A stretch of DNA of 64,000 nt from Nitrospira sp. GTDB taxonomy: Bacteria > Nitrospirota > Nitrospiria > Nitrospirales > Nitrospiraceae. How positions within the stretch are numbered: the stretch's first letter is position 1; every line of letters starts with the position of its first letter. The stretch lies in assembly GCA_029194665.1 (NCBI GenBank), contig JARFXO010000005.1, positions 248,001 through 312,000 on the forward strand. The letters are read 5' to 3'. A program made the position numbers and the translations under genes. Shown in pieces: positions 1 through 6,818 of the stretch. The notes beneath the pieces are model-generated. The model was given only the letters and a program-made list of their open reading frames with translations, was not told where the DNA came from and searched no databases.

Positions 1-1
1 G

Positions 2-2173
2 GCACTCATGGGGGCACGCGATGTCGTCATGAGCACTGGAGACAACCTTGCACTGGCCCGAGTGACAATCGATCTCGCAGATGTTCTGCAGTGGCTCGGC
101 GATCTTCAGAGAGCCAGCGAGGAGATTGACCACGCGGCGTCGATTATCGCACCGCTCGTTGGCGATAGCGAGCCGACCCAGCAGGACATTATTTCTGGCG
201 CCTTGTCATCGGCTCAGAGCATCATGGCTGGGCGGGGGGATCCGGGCGATGCGATGCGTGCTGCTAACCTTTATAGAGCCAAAGTAGAGATCACGTATTA
301 TCGAGGGCTGATCTCGCGCGCGCTTGGTGAATGGGACAAAGCGGAACGTTGCTTCAACCAGGTTCTCCATGAATATCGGCAACTCGGCACGGGTGAGGCG
401 ATAGAATGGCAACTTGCTCGAGTCAAAGTCGGTCGAGGCGAACATCGCGACGCACTCAAAGAATTTTTTCGCATCGAGCCACAGTTTGAACGTGGCGCAC
501 TTCGTCCGAAGTGGGGAGTCCTCAAACGAGCGCAGGCGGAATGTCTGAACGCACTGGGTGATCACGCTGAAGCAATAGGGCTCCTTGGCAAAAGCATTGA
601 GGATCTCACCCACAAACACTTTGATCCGGATGCCCTCTGGCGGTCGCAGCAGCTTCAAGCAACCATTTGGAAAGCGCAAGGCGAATCGACATTAGCTCTT
701 CGTGCATACCACGAGGCCATAGCGACGATCAGTAGCCTGCGCCGCGCACCGCTAGGCTATCGGCTCGATAGCACTTATCTCGCCGACAAGCGGTCGGTCT
801 ATTCGCAAGCCATTGCTGCTGCACTGCAGGCAGACGCACCTGCTGACTGTTGCCGCTTCATTGAAAATCTTAAATCTCGTACTCTCACCGCAATATTGAG
901 CATCCCACGAGCAAAGAATGAGCAGCGGGGCAACTTGGAAAGTGCGTTCGATGAGCTGACAGCGCGGCTTGACGCGCTAGAGTATCAGGCCTACCGCGAT
1001 GGGTGGAGGACGGAGCTACGCTCTGCATACCGCGACCTGATGCGACAGCGTAAAGACCTCATCGAGCGGATACGGATCAGCGATACGCGTTGGCGTAATC
1101 TGTCCCAGCCTATTGCACTCGATGTAGGAGCGATTGTGGCAACGCTGTCGAAGCGATCCCAAGCCGCTCTCACTTTGTACTATGATGCGCCGGAGCTCGT
1201 ATCGGTCCTCATATATGATGGTGAGATTCGCGCCAAACGGATCATGCTCGCACCGGAGATCCCGAGCAAGCTTGCTGATTATGCCCGGAATCTCCAAAAG
1301 CCAAACCCTGATCCCTTCAAGCACGACTTTTCAGTTGAGTATGCGATTGATGCAGAGAATCTGATTCCACCTGATTTACTAGAGCGAGCGCTCGCGGCCA
1401 GATCTTTGGTAGTGATTCCGCATGGTCTCCTTCACCTGGTTCCCTGGGGGATGTTGATGCATCAGGGGGCGCGATTGTTCGAGCGCGTGCCCGTCGGTAT
1501 CCTTCCCAATCTGACTGTCCTTCAGCGTGACGGACAGGTGAGTCGACCGCAGCTCGCCGGACTAGTTGGCGTCCCAGCTTATCCTGATTTCGAAAGCCTT
1601 CAAGATCTACCGAGTATTCAAGAGGAGATTGAAACGATCCGCTCAGTGTACAAAGCCGCCAATATCCCCGTGCGAGGCCCACTGCTCGGCGAAGGTGCGA
1701 CTGAAGATGCTTTCTGGAACTTGGTTCGTGGAGTAACTGGACGCGGAAATCTTCTCCACGTTTCCTGCCATGGCGTAATATTGCCTAATGAGCCAATGGG
1801 ATCGGGGCTGCTGTTAGCCGATGCGAAGCTCGATGCCGCAGAAGTGGCGCGCAACCAACTGCCATTTGACGAAGTCATACTCAGCGCATGCAGCACTGGT
1901 TGGCGGCCAAACCAGGTTGGTGATGTCATATTGACTGCGGATGAAATACTCGGGATCCCGGCGGGATTCCTGGAGGCGGGTGCAAGAACGGTTCTGGTGA
2001 GCATCCCTAAAGCGGAAGCGCGTGCGGCATTAATGTTAACAACGTATTACCACCAGCAACGGGCATCCAGCATTCCACCGATTATGGCCTTCCAAGCTGC
2101 ACAAAGACACATGTTGGAGCGAAGCGTGCCCTCCAGTACCTGGGCAGGTTTCGCCCTGTACAGCGACGTTTGA
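2..2173 (+). CDS. TPR-CHAT caspase-like protease, 5' end outside window
   Basis: The N-terminal half is helical and repeat-like, typical of TPR arrays (for example the RALGEWDKAERCFNQVL unit near residue 105, counting from the ATG at 8). The C-terminal third is a CHAT domain, a caspase-clan cysteine protease fold. The catalytic pair is visible: His588 in the LLHVSCHG motif and Cys628 in the LSACSTG motif. In this family the TPRs usually sense or dock a partner and the CHAT domain cleaves a target. The frame is open to the left edge and the protein starts inside the repeat region, so the real start is probably upstream; the ATG at 8 has no supporting ribosome-binding site in view. It is followed after 18 bases by the hydrolase gene, which suggests one operon with the ubiquitin-like genes. 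Its substrate is not predictable from the sequence. Confidence 0.85.
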   Translation, partial: ALMGARDVVMSTGDNLALARVTIDLADVLQWLGDLQRASEEIDHAASIIAPLVGDSEPTQQDIISGALSSAQSIMAGRGDPGDAMRAANLYRAKVEITYYRGLISRALGEWDKAERCFNQVLHEYRQLGTGEAIEWQLARVKVGRGEHRDALKEFFRIEPQFERGALRPKWGVLKRAQAECLNALGDHAEAIGLLGKSIEDLTHKHFDPDALWRSQQLQATIWKAQGESTLALRAYHEAIATISSLRRAPLGYRLDSTYLADKRSVYSQAIAAALQADAPADCCRFIENLKSRTLTAILSIPRAKNEQRGNLESAFDELTARLDALEYQAYRDGWRTELRSAYRDLMRQRKDLIERIRISDTRWRNLSQPIALDVGAIVATLSKRSQAALTLYYDAPELVSVLIYDGEIRAKRIMLAPEIPSKLADYARNLQKPNPDPFKHDFSVEYAIDAENLIPPDLLERALAARSLVVIPHGLLHLVPWGMLMHQGARLFERVPVGILPNLTVLQRDGQVSRPQLAGLVGVPAYPDFESLQDLPSIQEEIETIRSVYKAANIPVRGPLLGEGATEDAFWNLVRGVTGRGNLLHVSCHGVILPNEPMGSGLLLADAKLDAAEVARNQLPFDEVILSACSTGWRPNQVGDVILTADEILGIPAGFLEAGARTVLVSIPKAEARAALMLTTYYHQQRASSIPPIMAFQAAQRHMLERSVPSSTWAGFALYSDV

Positions 2174-2191
2174 GACAGAGAGGACCTCAAA

Positions 2192-3568
2192 ATGGGTTCA
2201 CCGATGAACGATGTTATCGTGCTGCTACCCGGTATTATGGGGAGCGCCCTAGCAAAAGGAGGACACCCCGTATGGGATCTTTCGCCAGGAGCGATCGGCC
2301 GCGCGGTGTTCTCGTTGGGAAGTAGCATAGATATTCTGAAACTGACGAGTGATGCATCGACCGGGGATGGTGTCACTGCGACTCGGGTATTGCCAGATGC
2401 TCATATCGTTCCGTTCTGGTGGAAGATAGATGGCTATGCTGATGTTGTTAAATTCATCAGGTCGAAGTTCGATGTCGCGCCAGGCGAGAATTTCGTTGAG
2501 TTTCCGTACGATTGGCGTCTCGACAATAGCATCTCGGCTCAACGGCTGGCGGAAGTGGCGATGAACCGACTGGAGAGCTGGCGGACATTGCATCCAAGTG
2601 CCCAACTCATTCTCATTGGTCACTCCATGGGAGGATTGGTGGCTCGCTACTTCCTAGAGGTGCTTGGCGGGTGGCGCCACACGAAAATGCTAGTTACTCT
2701 CGGGACGCCGCACCGTGGCTCAGTCAAGGCGCTCGACTTTCTCGCCAACGGTTTGCGAAAGAAGATCGGCCCAGTAACGCTAATTGAACTCACTGCGCTC
2801 ATTCAGTCTTTTCCTTCCGCGTACCAGCTTCTCCCAATCTATCCATGCGTAGGCGAGGAGGAACACGAGTTGCAAGCACTCGAACACCTGAATATCAAGA
2901 CCTTGGGTAGCCTTGACATGGAACGTGCACGCGAGGGAATCGCATTCCACAGAAAAATCGAAAGATGCATAAAAGTCAATGAGCGTGACCCGATGTACAT
3001 AGCATCTCGCTATAGGCTACTTCCGGTGGTCGGCACGTACCAACCCACCTTTCAGAGCGCCCTCTTGACCGATGATGGAGTGAGGCCGCTCTATACATAC
3101 AAGGGGCAGACAATGCTAGACGGTGACGGCACGGTGCCGCGGCTATCGGCGACTCCCATTGAGCTGAGTAAGTCGAAGGTCGAGACCTTTGTCGCCTGTC
3201 CGCACGCTAGCCTTCAAAACTTTGATCCTGTGCGAGTACAGTTACGTGCCGCGCTTGAGGATGTCGACATAAGCGAGTTGAAGGCGGTTGGGCCTGAAGC
3301 AATCAGTATCGATCTACTGGACGCGTACTCGACCGGGGAAAGCTTCTGCGTCCGGGCGCGGTGCGAGTCCTCCGAAGGCCCCATGCAGGCAGTACTAACT
3401 AACTTGGAGACTTCTGTGACAACCGAGCACGAGTTCGATGCACGCGTTTCTAAAGATGGCTGGCAGGAACTTTGGGTTCCGTCACTGCAGCCCGGGGCCT
3501 ACCGCATCCGAGTGGCTGCAGACGACAACGCGGAGCCAATCGAGGATTTGTTCGTAGTGCTCGAATAG
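2192..3568 (+). CDS. LCAT-like alpha/beta hydrolase (lipase/acyltransferase fold)
   Basis: 458 residues. It opens with IVLLPGIMGSALA, the oxyanion/lid start typical of lecithin:cholesterol acyltransferase-like hydrolases. The FPYDWRLD motif follows, then the nucleophile elbow GHSMGG with Ser145. The Asp-containing DGDGTVPRLS segment (Asp310/312) and His338 in CPHASLQ complete a plausible Ser-Asp-His triad. About 90 C-terminal residues form a beta-rich, immunoglobulin-like tail. No signal peptide is seen, so a cytoplasmic or membrane-surface role is likely. The start has a good ribosome-binding site (GAGAGGACC), almost the same leader as the E1 gene. Family members cleave or transfer acyl groups on lipids. 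Inside this operon it could be a membrane-damaging effector, which is inference only. Confidence 0.8.
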   Translation: MGSPMNDVIVLLPGIMGSALAKGGHPVWDLSPGAIGRAVFSLGSSIDILKLTSDASTGDGVTATRVLPDAHIVPFWWKIDGYADVVKFIRSKFDVAPGENFVEFPYDWRLDNSISAQRLAEVAMNRLESWRTLHPSAQLILIGHSMGGLVARYFLEVLGGWRHTKMLVTLGTPHRGSVKALDFLANGLRKKIGPVTLIELTALIQSFPSAYQLLPIYPCVGEEEHELQALEHLNIKTLGSLDMERAREGIAFHRKIERCIKVNERDPMYIASRYRLLPVVGTYQPTFQSALLTDDGVRPLYTYKGQTMLDGDGTVPRLSATPIELSKSKVETFVACPHASLQNFDPVRVQLRAALEDVDISELKAVGPEAISIDLLDAYSTGESFCVRARCESSEGPMQAVLTNLETSVTTEHEFDARVSKDGWQELWVPSLQPGAYRIRVAADDNAEPIEDLFVVLE

Positions 3569-3619
3569 GAACTTTGTTGAAACGCTATTCTTCTTTTCTA
3601 CCGACGTATGGAGAAAACC

Positions 3620-3808
3620 ATGACTAATAGAGACCCAAATGCAGTCGGTAAAGCTTTGCAGACTATGGCCAAGGGGCAACAGGACGCTGAAGAACTAGTT
3701 TACGACCCTCATTCGGGCACGCTGGAAGTGGCTAGGAAGGGTGAAGTCATAGAAGATCGAGATCGGGTGCCAGCTACTGTGATGGCACGGGAAGGGTTCT
3801 TTTGCTGA
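3620..3808 (+). CDS. 62-residue protein ending Gly-Phe-Phe-Cys; candidate modifier of the E1/E2 system
   Basis: A short gene lies between the hydrolase and the E1-like gene. The ATG at 3620 is preferred over the one at 3608 because GGAG sits six bases upstream. The protein is charged, with no membrane segment. Its central LVYDPHSGTLEVARKGEVI stretch reads like two beta strands, and the C-terminus is AREGFFC. There is no di-glycine tail, but a single Gly lies three residues from the end, so trimming by the neighbouring JAB peptidase is conceivable. Position next to an E1 is typical of ubiquitin-like or peptide modifiers, but at 62 residues it is short for a full beta-grasp fold. It may instead be a substrate, an antitoxin-like partner or a peptide tag. 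I do not recognise a family. Confidence 0.65.
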   Translation: MTNRDPNAVGKALQTMAKGQQDAEELVYDPHSGTLEVARKGEVIEDRDRVPATVMAREGFFC

Positions 3809-3827
3809 ATTAAGAGAGAGGATCAAA

Positions 3828-5045
3828 ATGCAGGCCCTGCAGCCTAAGGCGATCTTGTTCTGCCATGAGATCGAAGCTTTGCAGATATCTGGCTGTTCTT
3901 CCGGAGTGGGAGTTGCTCACCTCCGAGATGAACAGGAAGGTATCCCGGAAGTTATTCATCTCTCGCTGGCGGAGTCAATTTCGTACATTTCGGACAAACG
4001 TAGGTTGCCGCTCGAGTGGTATTTAAAGTGTCGCAATGGCGAGGAACAAGCAAGCCGAATGTTACTTCCTCACGCGACCGTCTTGATCGATACGGAATCT
4101 TCTCCAGCAAGAGCGCGCTGTGTCCTTCGCCTGAGTGCAAGCCAGACGGTCGACTGTACCGTTGAAATCGTGCAGACTGGCGCTCAAGCTTTTACGCGAA
4201 ACGCACCCATTCTTGAGACAGGTACTCTAGCTCACACTACAGTGCTCTGCATTGGCCTTGGCAGTGGCGGTTCGGCTGTCATCGACCAGCTAGCGCGCTC
4301 TGGAGTCGGACGCTTCATCCTCTGGGATATGGACCGGATCGAAGCTCACAACGTAGGGCGGCATGTGTGTACGCTGCGTGATTTGGGAAGGAGGAAAGTC
4401 TTCGCAGTTCGGGACCACATACTTGCCATCAATCCAATGGCCAAAGTCGATTGTTTTCATAAAGATGTACTACAGCAGCCAAATTTGGCTGGTGAACTCG
4501 ACCAAGTCGTAATGGAGGCCGACTGTGTCATCGTGGGAACCGACAACAACGCCTCCCGTTTTGCCATCAACGACTCAGCCTGGCGCAGCCAAAAGACCGC
4601 ACTGTACGGGAGAGCATTTACACGAGCCTCGGGTGGTGACGTGATTCAAGTAATTCCGCCTGAATCGCCGTGTTACTCCTGCCACGTTGGGGGACGCATT
4701 GTAACGGAGGAGATTTCATCAACTCGAGACGTCGTTCGTGTGGCCTATGCTGATAAAAGTGTACCCATCGAGCCCGGACTTATCATCGATATCCAGCCGA
4801 TCGCTAATATGATCGCGCGTCTATGCCTGCTCCGACTTTGCGAAAAGTTCGACTCTTCATTAAAGAGTTTCGCTAGCGAAATGACGGCTCCACTCTATTT
4901 GTGGGCTAACCGCAGAGAGGATCAGTTTGTGAGGTGGCAACCGATGGAGCGCTCCTACGATAGGCTATCAGTTCTACGCTGGTACGCTATTTCTGTTCCC
5001 CGAGATAAGGAGTGTCCAACATGCGGGAACTTTGGCGCAGCTTAG
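3828..5045 (+). CDS. E1-like (ThiF/MoeB-fold) activating enzyme
   Basis: 405 residues: an N-terminal domain of about 130 residues that I do not recognise, then a ThiF/E1 adenylation domain. The nucleotide-binding loop is GLGSGGSAV (Gly143-Gly148), followed by the WDMDRIEAHNVGRH segment, where the Asp and Arg contact ATP in this family. Two Cys pairs, Cys282/Cys285 and Cys396/Cys399, match the structural zinc site of ThiF/MoeB proteins. No obvious separate catalytic Cys stands out. E1 enzymes adenylate the C-terminus of a ubiquitin-like protein or peptide, and the 62-residue product just upstream is the nearest candidate. The gene has a strong ribosome-binding site (AGAGAGGATC) and its 3' end overlaps the JAB gene by 25 bases, indicating coupled translation. 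Confidence 0.88.
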   Translation: MQALQPKAILFCHEIEALQISGCSSGVGVAHLRDEQEGIPEVIHLSLAESISYISDKRRLPLEWYLKCRNGEEQASRMLLPHATVLIDTESSPARARCVLRLSASQTVDCTVEIVQTGAQAFTRNAPILETGTLAHTTVLCIGLGSGGSAVIDQLARSGVGRFILWDMDRIEAHNVGRHVCTLRDLGRRKVFAVRDHILAINPMAKVDCFHKDVLQQPNLAGELDQVVMEADCVIVGTDNNASRFAINDSAWRSQKTALYGRAFTRASGGDVIQVIPPESPCYSCHVGGRIVTEEISSTRDVVRVAYADKSVPIEPGLIIDIQPIANMIARLCLLRLCEKFDSSLKSFASEMTAPLYLWANRREDQFVRWQPMERSYDRLSVLRWYAISVPRDKECPTCGNFGAA

Positions 5046-5986
5046 GTTACCGAGGAACCAAGGATACCGAGGGCCTCGACACACCGACAAAGGAGTTTCG
5101 CAAGGTCATAATCTACAAGTCCGAAGCGGACCGTTTGGCTTTGCTCGCTCTTCAGTATCTCGAAACGGAGACCGGTGGAGATCTTTTTGGATATTGGACT
5201 CACACTGGGTCGCCGATCGTTTCGTATGTGATCGGTCCTGGACGGCAAAGCAAGCATAATCGGACGAGCTTTTACCAGGACGAGAACTATCTCCGTGATG
5301 TCGGGACCGAACTTTACGATCAACATGGGCTTCAGCACATCGGTGAATGGCACTCCCACCACCGCCTAGGCTTGAACCGACCTAGTCAGGGCGATATGGA
5401 TACCGTGCGTTCAGGCATGAGCCAGAAACACTGGTCTCGTTTCTTATTGTTAATTACGACCGTCGAAGGCGAGAACATAGGGATGGTCCTCCAAAACTAC
5501 TTTCTTTTTTCAGATAGCGCCAGGGACCCCGACCCTCTACGGATTTTCAGTCTGCCAGGTGTGAGCCCGTTTCGGAGATCTGGAGATGACGCTCGAGAGG
5601 AAGAACTTCGTCGTGATAGCGAGATATTTTGGCGACCCGGCCCCTTTACTCCTGGGACGCGGCGATTGGCAGACGAAGTTTTCAAGAGCACGTGGTTCAC
5701 AAGTGCCGAAGGAAAGGCACTCCTCGTGCGAATCGCCAAACAATTCGCATCGGCCGGTATAAGCTGCCGAATGATTCCAACAGATGACGGACAAACCCTA
5801 AAGTTGGAGTTGCCAGATGCTACGCTTGTTCTTGGCTCGCAGTTTCCAAACGAGCCACCGCAGTGGATAGCCTCTAAGCAGCCCAGCAACTATCCACCCT
5901 GGTCACCGGGCGTGGAACTGGTGGATTGGTACATAACAACAAAACAGAAGTATGCTTTCGGAAACTGTGGTCAAGAAAGGAAATGA
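5021..5986 (+). CDS. JAB/JAMM metallo-isopeptidase with C-terminal E2/UBC-like module
   Basis: 321 residues. The N-terminal 150 residues carry the full JAMM zinc signature: Glu50 in the ETGG context, His111-Ser-His113 in EWHSHH, then Ser122 and Asp125 in RPSQGD. JAMM enzymes remove or mature ubiquitin-like tags. From about residue 200 the protein changes: a helical link, then strands with SQFPNEPPQW, which resembles the FPxxPP turn of ubiquitin-conjugating (UBC/RWD) folds. No active-site Cys motif follows it, so this second module is probably a non-catalytic adaptor (inference). The ATG at 5021 is chosen over the GTG at 5012 because AGGAG lies eight bases before it. It overlaps the E1 gene upstream, and its stop overlaps the E2 start in ATGA. 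Confidence 0.87.
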   Translation: MRELWRSLGYRGTKDTEGLDTPTKEFRKVIIYKSEADRLALLALQYLETETGGDLFGYWTHTGSPIVSYVIGPGRQSKHNRTSFYQDENYLRDVGTELYDQHGLQHIGEWHSHHRLGLNRPSQGDMDTVRSGMSQKHWSRFLLLITTVEGENIGMVLQNYFLFSDSARDPDPLRIFSLPGVSPFRRSGDDAREEELRRDSEIFWRPGPFTPGTRRLADEVFKSTWFTSAEGKALLVRIAKQFASAGISCRMIPTDDGQTLKLELPDATLVLGSQFPNEPPQWIASKQPSNYPPWSPGVELVDWYITTKQKYAFGNCGQERK

Positions 5987-6429
5987 TCGGCATGGAAGCG
6001 AAGACGAGGCTCGAAAATGAAAAGCAGGCACTGAGAAGATACTTCCCCAAGTTCAAGATTCAGGATCCCGATGGACTCAAAGCCGGCGTGATCGGTCGTA
6101 TGGTCTCCAATAGTGGGAAGGAATATGTTGTCTGGCTCTCGTTAGAGGGTTTTCCCAACAAAGCGCCGAAGATGTACATAATTTCCCCTGATCCCTTATT
6201 GGCTTGTGATGGTAGGCCACTAGCAAGCCTCGCAATGAGTTCCAGGATGCATTTGCTTCAGCCCGATGATCATGGGCATCCACAGATATGTCATTATAAC
6301 GATCAGTTTTGGCACCCTAAGGTGGCGCTCTATAAGATACTAATGAAGGCTCGTATATGGCTAGAAGCTTACGAGCAACACTTAATCCATGGTGACCCGA
6401 TCGACACATACTTGTCACATATGCAATGA
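5983..6429 (+). CDS. E2-like (UBC-fold) conjugating protein
   Basis: 148 residues. A helix and strands lead to LEGFPNKAPKMYII, matching the FPxxPP turn of E2 enzymes. Then comes HPQICHYNDQFWHP, which mimics the E2 HPN-x-Cys region with candidate catalytic Cys103 and the downstream Trp-Pro. Two C-terminal helices follow (ILMKARIWLEAYEQHL). This is close to the 'prokaryotic E2' families found beside bacterial E1 and JAB genes. The start is the ATG in the ATGA overlap with the JAB stop, preceded by AGAAAGGAA; a longer frame starting at 5926 lies inside the JAB gene and is not needed. Expected role: take an activated modifier from the E1 as a thioester and pass it to a target. Confidence 0.78.
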   Translation: MIGMEAKTRLENEKQALRRYFPKFKIQDPDGLKAGVIGRMVSNSGKEYVVWLSLEGFPNKAPKMYIISPDPLLACDGRPLASLAMSSRMHLLQPDDHGHPQICHYNDQFWHPKVALYKILMKARIWLEAYEQHLIHGDPIDTYLSHMQ

Positions 6430-6435
6430 CGATTT

Positions 6436-6816
6436 ATGAATGAATTGGAATTTCTCATGTGGTTCTTTTTACTGCCCATATGTCTTGCTGTAATCGTTGT
6501 TGTGCTAAAGGTCGCTTTCTGGTTTTGGTTCATATACCGCGTTGGCCGGGGCGCGGGCCAGGTTGTTCAACTTTACAATCAAGCCGTTGAATCTTGGTTC
6601 GTCCAGATTGCACGTGCCATTCAGGAGGGGCAGCGGCAGGACGCGATCATCGCGCTGCAGCGTCAAGCGGTTGCGGAGATCCACCACCTACCCCGTCACG
6701 AGCGAAGAGTACACCAACAGAGACTATCCGACGTCATGTCCGAGAGAGTCAGGTTGAATACCAGGACTGGCGAGTGGGAGGAGGAGTCACAAGCATCCAA
6801 CCTTGTGCAAGGCTAG
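6436..6816 (+). CDS. Small membrane-anchored protein
   Basis: 126 residues. The first 40 form one long or two short hydrophobic segments rich in Phe, Trp, Leu, Ile and Val, followed by a positively charged stretch. The remaining 85 residues are helical and hydrophilic, predicted to sit in the cytoplasm. No enzyme motif is seen and no family is recognised. It lies six bases after the E2 gene and two bases before the AAA+ gene, so it belongs to the same operon. It could hold the conjugation or AAA+ machinery at the inner membrane, or be the protein whose integrity is monitored; both are inference. Confidence 0.7.
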   Translation: MNELEFLMWFFLLPICLAVIVVVLKVAFWFWFIYRVGRGAGQVVQLYNQAVESWFVQIARAIQEGQRQDAIIALQRQAVAEIHHLPRHERRVHQQRLSDVMSERVRLNTRTGEWEEESQASNLVQG

Positions 6817-6818
6817 CG

